Assembly (NCBI GenBank): GCA_003439945.1
Contig: QVRM01006791.1
Coordinates: forward strand, 106,980 to 170,979
Direction: 5' to 3'
Length of the DNA stretch: 64,000 bases
Source: Dermanyssus gallinae
Taxonomy: Eukaryota; Arthropoda; Arachnida; Mesostigmata; Dermanyssidae
Both the position numbers and the translations under genes were made by a program. The notes under the pieces were generated by a model, which had not been told where the DNA came from, did no database searches, and worked only from the letters and a program-made list of their open reading frames with translations. Numbering within the stretch: the stretch's first letter is position 1; each line of letters starts with the position of its first letter. This document shows, in pieces, positions 1 through 10,339 of this stretch.

Positions 1-771
1 GAAAGGTCACCGGTTGTACATTGTGTCGGGTACGTGTTGTCTACTTCGGTCGGGTTAGGGTCGCCGTTCTACGGACTTCTGAACACGCAAGTGCCTTTCA
101 TGTGTGTATCTTCCTCACAACCCTACATTTGCCTACCTCACTGGCGGTGATGACGCTTCTGCTAGTCGAATATAAAACAAAATGCACCAGTTAAATTCAT
201 GTAATTATTGACGCGGACGCGATGATCTGGTACGTGCAACTGTCGGGGCTACAGGCCCGTTAAGAGATTTGCACATAAAAACGCAAGAATCTAAAGGTTC
301 TCTGATGCCCAGTGACTTTCAACATTTGGCCGCCTCGACCGACCTGAGCGAGCGCTTGCTCTCTAGTCAATTTATTTGACCAGTCGTATACTCGAAAACG
401 TAGTAACCGAATAAATGTTGAGGCGACACTTAGAAGTTGTTAGCTAAACATCTACCGCCCCGCGCACTTCATATCATCTGGCCGGGACAGACCAGAAACG
501 AGTACGTTCAAATAATAGGTCAGTTCACAATGAAGAAACGTAGTAACAACTCTGTAACGTAATTATCTAGGTCGTTATTTGTTTAGGAATTGCAGAAGCC
601 ACAAATGGTCCCACTCTAATTAGAGTCTGGATTACTGGCTGTACCGTATGCACCCTTGCGCGCAAAACTAGTTCACCGCACACCTGGCATCGGATAGGAT
701 TGTCATATAGTATGCATATGGCCGCACGACACGAGGATATCACTAACGCGCATATTAAGAATGTTCCGACA

Positions 772-774
<3 letters not shown>
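1..774. other. No gene recognised
   Basis: The only open frames are short and overlap each other. No domain, splice-bounded exon or transposon motif was recognised. If the PH-domain gene continues to the left, its next exon was not found here. Confidence 0.4.

Positions 775-838
<64 letters not shown>
775..838. repeat. (TA)n microsatellite, 64 bp
   Basis: Uninterrupted alternating AT. Reading frames across it give only Tyr-Ile repeats, so the open frames over this tract are not genes. Confidence 0.97.
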
Positions 839-841
<3 letters not shown>

Positions 842-1088
842 AGTATATACTGGGTTTGCCAGAATTCGTCCAACAAACTTTGGGGCTTAGTACAGCTCGG
901 CAAAAAAATTATTTTCTCTATTGGAACAAGAGGCGGAAAGATCTTCTTTTGAAATGAGAGCAAAATTACCAAACGTGGTTGTATCGAGCTTTTTATCCTG
1001 ACATATCTTTACTATATCTGCGATTGCAAGAGCCCCGGTCATCCCCCTATCGATTGCCACTGGAAGATCTGACATGTTATATATATAT

Positions 1089-1141
1089 ATACGCCTTTGA
1101 ACATACATACACTTTTTGTGTATGTATGTTCAAACGCGTAT
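1089..1141. repeat. Near-perfect 53-nt hairpin
   Basis: Two 24-nt arms (1089-1112 and 1118-1141) are complementary except for one C/C mismatch at 1095/1135, around a 5-nt T loop. The arm core is GAACATACATACAC. It sits directly after a short (TA)n run. The loop is short for a canonical animal pre-miRNA, so a palindromic foldback or replication-slippage product is equally likely. Confidence 0.75.
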
Positions 1142-1580
1142 TCATATGCGTCTAAGCATATATAGGTGGTTTCGCTTGCTAGTGTGCAAAATTCTCGTAT
1201 AATGGGCAACCCAGGCTGATGTTCAGTTTGTGAACACCTTAAGCACACCTGCGATAACGGTACACACAACGTTAGATTTGACGTTTGCCTCATTTACCAT
1301 TTTGCCGATTGCCTTACCTACTAACCGACTGGAGAATCCACGGTGAGCAACGAACACTATTCAGTGCCGGCAACTTTCTCCGTCACTTTCACTTCCCCCC
1401 TAGCCCTTTCTGCCCACACAACGGCATCGCTTTGCCGGGCTTAGTTATGGTAACCGCATTAGCAAAGCTGACTCCCCTTTATGCCGTGCGCCAACTCAAG
1501 AGAGGCTGACGATATAGGCACTGCTACCAACGCTGTGTGCATTTTCCTATACTAAGTGAGAGACTGGAAAGTGCCCTGAT

Positions 1581-1594
1581 GTGTCAAGCCCTTG
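1581..1594. repeat. SINE target-site duplication, left copy
   Basis: GTGTCAAGCCCTTG, identical to 1805-1818 on the other side of the SINE. Confidence 0.92.
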
Positions 1595-1804
1595 AACCGA
1601 GCAAGATGGCTTAGTGGCAAAAGCCTTTGCCTTGCATTCGGGAGGACTGGGTTCGAGACCCAGACCGGCCACTCTTAAATTGGTTTGCATGGTTTCCAAT
1701 TTAGACAAGGTAAATGCCGGAGTGGATTAAAATTAGCCATGACATGAATAAACCGTACACGGGCAATTGCCTTACGGACAAAAAAAAAAAAAAAAAAAAA
1801 GTTA
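1595..1804 (+). mobile_element. tRNA-derived SINE, complete with target-site duplication
   Basis: The head looks like a tRNA. It has an A-box-like TGGCTTAGTGG near 1607 and a B-box GGTTCGAGACC near 1655 inside a perfect 5-bp T-stem (CTGGG/CCCAG). An anticodon-loop-like CTTGCAT suggests descent from an alanine-type tRNA, but acceptor pairing is lost. The body after 1680 has a TTTCC...AAATGCCGGAGTGG...TTAGCCATGAC arrangement that resembles, from memory, a conserved central domain of arthropod SINEs. It ends in A21 (1780-1800). The 14-bp sequence GTGTCAAGCCCTTG flanks it exactly at 1581-1594 and 1805-1818, as expected for LINE-driven target-primed insertion. It is non-coding and would depend on a partner LINE; whether any element in this window is that partner cannot be told. 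Confidence 0.9.
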
Positions 1805-1818
1805 GTGTCAAGCCCTTG
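1805..1818. repeat. SINE target-site duplication, right copy
   Basis: Identical 14-bp copy of 1581-1594, four bases after the poly-A tail. Confidence 0.92.
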
Positions 1819-1904
1819 TAGAGACTCTCCTTAAGAACCATGAATCCTGTTTTATGGTAACAATATTCGCAGAATGTGTCTTTGAGGCAAAACATAACTA
1901 AAGT

Positions 1905-2702
1905 AATAATATCGAAACATGCTATCTTTTGAAGGCTGGGTAAGTTCAGATGCGGGCTCGCGTTGTCTTGGTCAAGAATAACGCGCTTTTTATTCACAAG
2001 ACGATGTCTGTTTGTCTTTGAAGGGCGGCAAAACTCGGTCGAACTGATCACAGCAAACCCTCGCGTCTATCGTTTGGCCACTAAGAAGAAACTCATGATG
2101 GAAGATGCTATGTCTACCAAATCAAACAGAGAGCAAAATCTCACGCAAATGGGTAACTGTCTTCGACGACATCGGGGAAGGTTGCCCAGGACCCTCCACG
2201 TTTCATATTTTCGTAACAACCCCATTTTTCGTCAGAGGTAACTCGATCCTGTGACCTGTGACGTATTCTATGACGCACATTTAAAAACACATCTAAACAT
2301 TTCAGACATTCGTTGTAACTGGCAAGCCAATATGAGTAATTTGCTAGATGCTTTATTTTGCTGCGCTCGCCCTGAAGTACACATTGGTTCACTTTTGAAC
2401 TTGGACGTGAAAGCAAGTGACGATGGTTGCGTGATACACCCTAAATTCAACGGATATTCTGTTCGACAGTTTCGACAGCGCAAGCGGTCTTTCTCAGGCG
2501 TAATAGGCCTTCTAGGTCGGAGTTCACCCAGAAGACTTAAGTTTCCAGAGCCTTACTTGGCTAACCAATTGCAGCGCGAAGTCTCTGAAATGCTCTCTTC
2601 GCCGAATATGCTCCAAACATTTCGGACAGTTTCCGCAGCAGTAAAACCGTCATTGAACTCATATATAATCGCTGCACGTAACTGGAATTTTCCGCTGTCC
2701 AT
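1905..2702 (-). pseudogene. Decayed mariner transposase (mellifera-like)
   Basis: The minus strand carries the remains of a mariner transposase from an ATG at 2702. The N-terminal helix-turn-helix region is recognisable (YEFNDGFTAAETVRN, then SIFGEESISE). The first catalytic block reads RVTSDEKWGCYENMKR (about 2200-2245) and the second RVILDQDNASPH (about 1950-1990). These follow the order and spacing of mellifera-type mariners, where the blocks are normally TxDEKW and HxDNAxPH. Frameshifts and stops separate the blocks, so no functional protein remains. A SINE lies just beyond its C-terminal side and a tandem repeat just beyond its start. Terminal repeats were not found. The subfamily assignment is from motif memory. 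Confidence 0.72.
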
Positions 2703-2790
2703 TTCGAAAGGATTCATATAGCAAAAACAAGGAATAAGATCGATGATTCTACAGACCGTTGCGGGCATATATATATATATATATATATAT

Positions 2791-2855
2791 GTAATAATAT
2801 GACACTTTTCAGAGGAGGCGTAGCAGGCATCTAAAACACATGTAAACATTTCAGT

Positions 2856-2891
<36 letters not shown>

Positions 2892-2961
2892 GAAATGATG
2901 GCACACTTTGCAGAGAAGGTATGGAAAGCATTTAAAAACACATATAAACATTCCAGTTATA

Positions 2962-3004
<43 letters not shown>

Positions 3005-3067
3005 GTAATGATATGACACTTTTCAGAGGAGGCGTAGCAGGCATCTAAATACTCATCTAAACATTCC

Positions 3068-3116
<49 letters not shown>

Positions 3117-3182
3117 GAAATGATAGCACACTTTTCAGAGAAGGCGTGGCAAGCATTTAAAAACACATCTAAACATTCCAGT

Positions 3183-3232
<50 letters not shown>
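2791..3232. repeat. Tandem ABAB repeat with (AT)n linkers
   Basis: Four related units, each ending in an (AT)n run, start near 2791 (A), 2887 (B), 3003 (A) and 3112 (B). A units share ATGACACTTTTCAGAGGAGG; B units share AATTTGAAATGAT and CAGAGAAGG. All four contain close versions of a TAAAYACWCATSTAAACAT-type core. That core also occurs in the neighbouring mariner fossil near 2280-2305, so a piece of the transposon seems to have been captured and amplified. The repeating dimer is about 220 bp and the AT linkers vary in length. The frames across it are not genes. Confidence 0.8.
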
Positions 3233-3235
<3 letters not shown>

Positions 3236-3303
3236 CCGTAAGTTCAAACGGCTATTGATGCGGCGATGCAAACAGAGCGAATGACGCCGTAAAGATCGCT
3301 TAC

Positions 3304-3540
3304 CGAGATTCTGCTCTGAATGGCGGCCACCCACTCATCGGCTTCCTGCGGCGATTGGGCGGCGAGCTGCAGCTGACTAGGAGTGCTCTGAGGCCGTAGA
3401 GGACTGATTGGACTCACCGGACTCGGGGACCCCGAAGGTCCGGTGGCCAGAACGGGGTGGCGGCCGCCTGGGCCTCCGCAGGGGCTCGACGCGCGACTCG
3501 GCCGTGGGACCGCCAGCGAGTCTCGTCGAGCTGTCGGGTT
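3304..3540 (-). CDS. Host-gene exon: second half of a PH-like domain
   Basis: A 237-bp exon of 79 codons, phase 0 at both ends. The 3' splice site is TGTGCAG at 3547-3541, preceded by a T-rich stretch with no intervening AG. The 5' splice site is TCG|GTAAGC at 3304/3303. The first ~56 residues are rich in Ser, Pro, Gly and Arg. The exon then ends with LQLAAQSPQEADEW and AAIQSRIS, which fit the last beta-strand and C-terminal helix of a PH domain with its invariant Trp. It joins in phase to 54749-54936, whose last residues (LFPFAVI) fit the preceding PH strand. The Ser/Pro block would then be a loop insertion. GC content and codon pattern differ sharply from the AT-rich surroundings. The PH family, and so the protein's partner, is unknown. 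Confidence 0.68.
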
Positions 3541-3673
3541 CTGCACAGCCAATCGATCGGCGTGCCGCATAACGGAAACCACCAAACACGAGACAACGAA
3601 ACAGTGTACAGAGTCAGCAATTAGTAGCTCCGCCTTTATGCGTATATACAAACAAATGTATAAACATTTATTT

Positions 3674-3691
3674 ATATATATATATATATAT
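3674..3691. repeat. Short (TA)n tract
   Basis: About 18 bp of alternating TA with ATGCATGAGC following. Confidence 0.9.
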
Positions 3692-3929
3692 GCATGAGCT
3701 ACATATGTAGCTACCTATATTATACACACATATACGGAAAATGGTTGTTGTTTTCTTTCTGGAAAACCAGCCGATAGGCTGGTCCAAATTGCGGCACAAG
3801 TAGGCTATCTTAGATCCTCTTTATACATACATACATATTGTTTATTTCGCAATAATTTTGCATTTCATTAGATCCTTTTTGAGACGCATAAGATGTGCTG
3901 GTTGTTGATTTGTATATATATATATATGA

Positions 3930-3932
<3 letters not shown>

Positions 3933-4004
<72 letters not shown>
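3933..4004. repeat. (AT)n microsatellite, 72 bp
   Basis: A long run with a smaller one at 3913-3927. It cuts into the downstream end of a mariner fossil on the minus strand. Confidence 0.97.
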
Positions 4005-4005
<1 letters not shown>

Positions 4006-4007
<2 letters not shown>

Positions 4008-4395
4008 CAAATTGATCATAGAATTAGGTGCAAAAGATTTGTGAAAGATGATTCCCTTGTAGTCGAGAAAAACAATCAAAGGAACCTTGTTGTTGGATCT
4101 GCTCTGTCTGAATCCCTTCTGTGTGCTCTTTTTTGGAAGAACCACTGAGAGGCTTTGGTCTTGAAGTCGTAATTATATACATGTGACTCAACTTTTGTAA
4201 TCACTCTCTGAAGCAATCCAAGGTCTTCTGCTTCCGATGGGCGTTAATTTCCTGGAAATTCAACATTTTTGGAGCGAACTTCGCTGCCAGTTTTTTTACG
4301 CATTAAATATCGATCAAGACTGCCACAACTGATCCACAAGAGATCTACAATTTCTCAGCTATTTCCTTAATAGTAATTCAGCGATTGTTAAGTCA
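4006..4395 (-). pseudogene. Decayed mariner transposase, middle portion
   Basis: Minus-strand translation in shifting frames gives blocks matching, in order, the transposase of the better-preserved mariner at 46.1-47.3 kb. ITIKEIAEKL matches its ITVREVAEDL. LAAKFAPKMLNFQEINAHR matches AAKFVPILLNCDQKRHR. LQRVITKVESHVYNYD matches LQRVITGDESWVYGYD, with the catalytic Asp of GDES replaced by Val. VPLIVFLDYKGIIFHKSFAP matches LLTVFFDCRGVVHHEFLP. At least two stops and one frameshift are present. The C-terminal half, with the second and third catalytic residues, is missing; the match stops at the (AT)n run at 3933-4004. It is a fossil with no expected activity. Confidence 0.75.
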
Positions 4396-4744
4396 GATGC
4401 CATGCTTTTTTAACGTAGCATTTTTTTAAGCACAATTTAAAATTGAAAATCTAACAAACACCGTTAGAACGTTGTCACTCGCACAAGGGCAAGCAGATGC
4501 GGGCGACAGCCATTTCTGCAAAACGCCATTAATTTTTACAGCTGTTGAATTTGCGTTATTATGGAAACTTAAGCTCAATGAGTATTTACTGAATTTAATT
4601 GGCCCGTTGCAGATGACGGTCCCATTTCTCCTTACGAAGGTCGCGCAATCGACGGTACCATATATACCGTGTTTTGTATACACAGTGTTTTGATTACCAT
4701 AATCTCATCTAATTATTAATAATTATCTCAGTGAATTAATAGCA

Positions 4745-5335
4745 GCATTGTCGCCACGACCTCAATCTCGGCTCCACAGAAACTTTCAGTACAAACAGCT
4801 TTAATACTGTTTAACCTGAAGGTGGCCTCGGTGGCATCTTATGGTATCACATTAATTTGGGAACACCTATCCGCTCAGCAGCTTAGCGCTCTCGACACGG
4901 TGAGGGCAACGTTCCGTAAGAGAGTTTTGGGCCTCCCTAGAAATGCACAAAACAGGCTAACTTATAGTCTGTCGAGGACCACTCCGTTCATCGAGGACAT
5001 GATAAACCGCTTTCAACTTCCGACCACCGCCTCACTGTGAGAGTTCCGTAGGCACTTCGAGCAGAAAATGAGGGAAGTGCCAGAAGCGTTCTACAAAACA
5101 CCGGCAATGTTGAACAATACATGGATGGAACCGCTCTTCGAGCAACGACACGTTCTCACCCGCTACTCCGTCCATGGATTCCACCACAAACTGTGCAACC
5201 GCACTGGGTTCCATAACCCTTCTGATGAGTGTTGCTGCAAATTTTGCGGCCTTGTCTGCACCAAATATCATCATGAAACGTGTCGGTTTGCGCCAGCTAT
5301 CTGGGCGTTAGGTCGCTGACATCTTCTTGAGATGC
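4745..5335 (+). pseudogene. 3' end of a decayed non-LTR retrotransposon with Cys/His tail
   Basis: The first part (open frame 4822-5037) reads as the thumb/connection end of a non-LTR reverse transcriptase (LSALDTVRATFRKRVLGLP, then SLSRTTPFIEDMINRFQLP). After a stop at 5038 another open frame (5068-5319) ends in a cysteine/histidine cluster: VHGFHHKLC, then CCCKFCGLVC and YHHETC. The same cluster recurs at 55448-55711 and the thumb block recurs on the minus strand near 34.8 kb, so three fragments of one family lie in this window. The Cys/His tail probably plays the nucleic-acid-binding role of the zinc knuckles found at LINE C-termini. The upstream polymerase and endonuclease are absent. Not functional. 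Confidence 0.7.
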
Positions 5336-5589
5336 ACATACAACATATTCTATATATGTCAAATATTAACGGAAACGAATGCCGTTTTCGAGATTTAATG
5401 AATACGTGTAATGTAATATGATCAACAATACCGAAAAATGATGCAATAATAAATAATAAATTTGATTACCATAAGCAGTTTTTAACATTTTCACTACTTC
5501 GGATGTATATATCTAAGCAAAACAAACTGAAAGACCTTATTGAGGTCGGTTCAACCTTTAAAATAGCCAGTACAAAAGCATTTCGATCG

Positions 5590-5590
<1 letters not shown>

Positions 5591-5651
<61 letters not shown>
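5591..5651. repeat. (TA)n microsatellite, 61 bp
   Basis: Pure alternating TA. Confidence 0.97.
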
Positions 5652-5654
<3 letters not shown>

Positions 5655-5659
5655 GTTAA

Positions 5660-7080
5660 AAAAGTTAGCTACAATTTGCCATTTTTTTATTTATATATGA
5701 GCTTCGTAGGCGCATTATATTTGAAAGGGGACAACAACATCCAAGGTGAAAATTATGCAACCGTACGGACGGTTCCCACTCATAAACCTGCTCAATGAAC
5801 AAGTAATAAGAAAACGCTAGTCACCGCGATACAATGTCTGCACAAGCGTATTGCGTCTTAAAATCCATTAAAGCATATGAAAGAGCAGTAAACCGTGTCA
5901 GAAAAAAATGCGTTCATCTGCAGTAACGCTCGGAGGATTTAATTACTGTTCTAGCCTAGGCAGGAATGTTGCCTACAAACAGACCCGGAATGCTTCCAAT
6001 TTGGTTCAAACATAGCACAAATCCAAGCATGACAGAGCACGTGGTTTTTTCGTACCTATTGGTTGATCACGAATTTGTCGAACAGTAGTGCCTCAGTGTG
6101 GATAGAAGTCGCCATACCAATCTGCAAAAAGGATCCTAGCAACCTAGGAAAATAATATAGGAATTATCAGTTGAGACTGCTTGCCCCGTTAGATCGAGCG
6201 AGGTCGTGCCTTTTAGATAAGGATTTCCGGGAACACCGAAGTCAGGATAGCTCAGGTACCGCATCATGCCACAGCAAACACAACACAAAATTCAAATCCG
6301 GGCTTGACAAGTATGGTATCCTACTTTATACAGCGCACGAAGATATGGAAATGTACCATATACAGAAGGAATATGCGACTGACGGCAATAGACGCATCCA
6401 TCTACACGAAACACCAATAGGTTAAACTATGTACGTTTCGTTAGTAATGTTTATTTTTTAAATGATGTAAAGACAACAAAACTTTAGCGATACATCAAAA
6501 CAATGAGACGTCTGAGTACACCTGTTTGCCGCGTTCATGTTTGCCTTTTTTTCTTGTATAACTTACTCGTAAGAGAGCGCAAACAATTGCAGGCTTTTTG
6601 TCAGCCACTTCACACACTCTACACACTTCGCTTTTATGCGCAAATACGCATCCGTTTTTCCACATCTATTCAGTAATGTCGGTCTCTGCTTGGCTTCATG
6701 ACCTAAACTACGTTGACAAACATGACAAACTAAGTTGACGAAACTCAAACGCAAAGGCCGATTTCGTAAACACCATTCAGTACAGCCCGGACGGACGGGC
6801 CAACTGCTGCCGTGGTGATACACGACAAGGGGCTATGCCTGCATTGAGCGGGAGGAGGGTCTGGCTGAATGGGCCAGGTTCTGGAGTCGCGTCGTTTATA
6901 CCAAACGAGACTAAGGCCGACACGAGGCCTTTACGCGTCCAACTCGGCAATCCGCGCGTTTATGCAACGACGCCTCATTTAGCCAACTTTGCCTTTCGTT
7001 CGAACACGTCGTAGTGCTGCTGTATGTAAGTAGCGCTCGAATACAACATCATATATCTAAAGAGCGTGTCTCTTCTACTT
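5660..7080. other. No gene recognised
   Basis: Only short unconnected open frames occur. No transposon motif or splice-bounded exon was recognised. Composition becomes less AT-rich after about 6.8 kb. Confidence 0.4.
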
Positions 7081-7090
7081 CGCTCAATAA

Positions 7091-7215
7091 CGACAATCTC
7101 GCCTAACTAGAATTCAGAGTGTGCTACTCTGAATACTCGATAGCGTATGTGTGCTATACGCTATCGCAAGTCGGACCTTCGTCGCTAGTGATCTAGTGAT
7201 CGCCGAAGATTGTCG
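7091..7215. other. Cluster of three hairpins closed by an outer stem
   Basis: An 8-bp outer stem (CGACAATC 7091-7098 with GATTGTCG 7208-7215) encloses three inverted repeats. 7112-7120/7126-7134 has perfect 9-bp arms (ATTCAGAGT) and a GTGCT loop. 7138-7148/7156-7166 has perfect 11-bp arms (CGATAGCGTAT) and a GTGTGCT loop. 7177-7184/7201-7208 has 8-bp arms with one mismatch and a loop made of CTAGTGAT twice. Drawn out, it is a four-way junction of 125 nt. The third hairpin and outer stem share base 7208, so one of them would be a pair shorter. It resembles no structured RNA known to me. It may be a structured RNA, a cruciform-forming element or the end of a DNA transposon. Confidence 0.6.
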
Positions 7216-7434
7216 CGAAATTCCCGCGCATGCATAATGAGTTTAACTGCCAATACAGGGCCAATCTTAAACACCGCACGGTAGGGCCTCTATTGTAAGG
7301 AGCTCCAACAAAGTCGAACCGGATGTTACACCAAAGATATCCTTGTAGGGGAGAGGCAGATCCTTTGCAATACGAAGCGCGCCGTTTATGCCTGGTGCGG
7401 GGTTATTAGCACAGCCGAATGTTCACTAGCGCAT

Positions 7435-7880
7435 GTTACACAAGCTGCTGACACCTTCCATCGACTTGTTCTACTGCGACCTGTATTGCCCGTCGTATGT
7501 CTCCAATATTGTCAGTGGCCATGTGTGTGTTGCGGCATCACCCTTACTCTGGCTGCGTCCTCTAAGATGGGAACAAATTGCATCAAGCAAGTGTGCTGGC
7601 TGTTGCGGCCATCTGCTCTGTGCTTTCCCTTTTTGAACGCACTTTCTTCTAGTCTGTAGTAAGTGTATATGTAGGAACTCGTTTTTGCACTAGATAACCT
7701 GGTATTTCCAGCGTTCATATTTGGCCTCATTGCGTTACCGGCCTGCAGATCAGCTCTAGTGCTTCTCGACAAGGTTGCCAGCCACCGCAGTGCGCTATGC
7801 CAAACTGCCAGGCACCACGACGGTTTTTCAGTATATTTTGGATCTCTCTCAAACCTCTTCATATTTCATAGGCATTGCGT
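7435..7880. other. No gene recognised
   Basis: A 116-codon open frame on the minus strand (7512-7862) has no recognisable domain or splice context. I do not call it. Confidence 0.35.
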
Positions 7881-7934
7881 CTTAGAGCACTCGCTAAATT
7901 GTCCCCACACTGTTTTCTTTTTGTGATCGGCTGC

Positions 7935-8205
<271 letters not shown>

Positions 8206-8263
8206 AAATAATAATAATAATAATAATAATAATGATAATAATAATAATAATAATAATAATAAT

Positions 8264-8351
<88 letters not shown>

Positions 8352-8366
8352 TATTATTATTATTAT
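8206..8366. repeat. (AAT)n microsatellite switching to (ATT)n
   Basis: AAT repeats to about 8350 turn into ATT repeats for the last ~16 bases, giving a small palindrome exactly where the next retroelement fragment begins. Confidence 0.95.
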
Positions 8367-8883
8367 AGAAAGCTCTCCGAAAGGCGGGAATACCTAGCAT
8401 GCTGGAACCCAGACTGGGGCGATAACAGGCCCGACGGTGTCACCATGGAAAAAGCCGTGAAAAAGGCGAATGCCTGGTTTGGGATGCCACTGTCTCCTGC
8501 ACGACCGCGCCGTCCTATTTGTGCCATAGCGCCACTGAGACGGGATGGGTTGCCAAACACGCAAAAAAAGAAAGGTGGCGTAAATACACAGAGTTGGAGC
8601 CGAGATATAATTTGGTGCCGATTGCAATGGATACAATGGGCCGGGCCTGCAAAAGTACAAGAACATTTATAAAACACTTAAGCGATCGAATACCAGCAAA
8701 CACCGGAGATACATGCGAAGGCGAATTTCTGAGGCAGCTGCTTTCATTAGGAGTTTGCAGCGGAAATGCCGCGTCGATATTAGGTGCGATGGGCTGAGAA
8801 TAGCCAGAGAAAAACCTTGAAATAACAGCTAATAAATGATACACATTCACGCCTCACACTTGTTTTGCTCTAACACATACATA
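8367..8883 (+). pseudogene. 5'-truncated R4/Dong-like retrotransposon: restriction-like endonuclease end
   Basis: The translation, across at least one frameshift, gives RPDGVT followed by CLVWDATVSCTTAPSYL. This fits the PD...D core of the restriction-like endonucleases in R2/R4-type LINEs. The open frame 8519-8797 then reads KYTELEPRYNLVPIAMDTMG, CEGEFLRQLLSLGV and GNAASILGAMG, a C-terminal arrangement I know from Dong/R4-like elements. After the stop about 85 bp of 3' sequence run into (AAT)n again. Dong elements are known to insert into TAA repeats, and this fragment has such repeats on both sides. Polymerase and N-terminal domains are missing, so it is inactive. The exact clade is an inference from motifs. 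Confidence 0.65.
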
Positions 8884-8900
8884 CTAATAATAATAATAAT
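8884..8900. repeat. Short (AAT)n tract
   Basis: Directly follows the 3' end of the Dong-like fragment; presumably the right-hand remainder of its target. Confidence 0.9.
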
Positions 8901-9914
8901 CCTTTTAGTAAACAGATGCAGCGAACTGCCGGTCACTCCGCACTGTGTCAAGGAAAGCGTCTGGAAAACCCGTTATTGTTGGCGCGATATAACTGTATGA
9001 CCTGTGAATGCTTTATACTGCTGTCGTTATTCCTCTTAGGGATGGCCGTGTTTTCTGCTAGTTAATTTCGGCATGTTTCGCTTCTTATTCACTTTCTTGT
9101 TGCACCATCGTAGTTGTCTCATTTGTTGTGTGTATTTTTGTTGCTTCAATTGTTGGGCTCGTTGTTGTTGAGTTGCGTGTTGAGAGTCGTTGCAGGGGTG
9201 CGATCAACGCTGTCATTGTTGTTGATTGTGTCGGTATAGCATACACGGCGTTCACTGTTCTTATTAATGTTGTTGTTAATTGTGGTAATCATATTATTGT
9301 TATGCCGGAAACCTTAGTTGCTAGCAAAATGCTCACTGTCAGTGCGTTTGCTATGCTTCCCTCAATCGACAACGGTTCATCATAGACACACACGACGAAG
9401 GCGCGTCCTATGCATATTGTCGTATTCAAGCTTACCAATGCGTCTCCGTCAAGGGTTAGTCTCATCTGTCACTTACTTAAACTGCAATGCAAACACAGAG
9501 GGAATTGCGCTATATATATTTTAGTGAGGCTCGCTTGAACAGTCCAATCCAGTCGAGAGCAGGAACTGGCCCCTCAGGTCCAAGACACCTCATTTCGCTA
9601 CTGCTTCCTTTGCAGCTGCCGTTTGTCGGTAGTGTTAACGGAACAGCTTTGTTGATTAAGGGATCATATTTGTGCCGCAAGCATATTGTGTTTGGAGTTC
9701 AGTATGCAGGGTGTTCTATCTAGCTTAGTACGTACCTTACCGCTTCTTTGTGAGCCCGTGCCTTAATGGAAACGGATATTTAAATGCTTTTTTTGCGTAA
9801 CTCGACGGAGGATCTTCTGGCAAACACTTTTGTGCTTTTATTAACGCTTCTCCCACGATTTCGAAGTAATGCCAAAGTAAAACCGGGCCTGGAGGGGGGT
9901 GAGGAGGAAACCGG
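8901..9914. other. No gene recognised; GTT-rich stretch
   Basis: Around 9100-9310 the + strand is rich in GTT/TTG triplets, giving a Val-rich frame. No domain is visible, and I read it as low-complexity DNA. Confidence 0.4.
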
Positions 9915-9995
9915 GTTTAGTGGGTATGTAAGTCCCACACTAGTCACGCAGGCTGCTAGTGATTTATGTGCATCATGCATTCCCCCAAAAAATTA
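9915..9995 (+). repeat. TAGTGGGT repeat family, copy 1
   Basis: TTTAGTGGGTATGTAAGTCC, then CATCATGCATTCCCCCAAAAA. Related copies at 11895-11985, 13092-13195 and, reversed, 59450-59515 share TAGTGGGT and parts of what follows. The upstream sequence (GGGTGAGGAGGAAACCGGG) looks like the decayed coding end of a retroelement, so these are probably LINE 3' ends. Confidence 0.45.
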
Positions 9996-10094
9996 GTCCT
10001 TGCCCCACAACGTGCTCTAATATAAAAGGGGCTATAGGGATATAAAAAGACATGTGTATTTAGATATACATGTTAAGCGAATAATACATCAATA

Positions 10095-10096
<2 letters not shown>

Positions 10097-10165
<69 letters not shown>
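10097..10165. repeat. (TA)n microsatellite, 69 bp
   Basis: Pure alternating TA. Confidence 0.97.
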
Positions 10166-10168
<3 letters not shown>

Positions 10169-10339
10169 ATGCTCAGATGGTCACTCCTCTACCAAACGGC
10201 TGGTATGAGCGAGAGCGCCATCTCGCTGAATGACGTGTGATAGTGTAACAACAACAGTGTGACAGTGTACAACACGCAAGTAACTTTTTTGTAACGGTAT
10301 GCTTTATTGTAAGGCTGCTATTCAATATAGATAGGGCGG

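Noticed and set aside
700..1000. Open frames with long Tyr-Ile runs (also near 2.5-3.0, 3.8-4.1, 5.5, 10.7, 38.7 and 43.9 kb)
   Set aside because: They are translations of (TA)n microsatellites, open on both strands, with no conserved sequence outside the repeat.
1602..1680. A functional tRNA gene
   Set aside because: The T-stem and A/B boxes look right, but the acceptor and anticodon stems do not pair, and the body, poly-A tail and target duplication show it is a SINE head.
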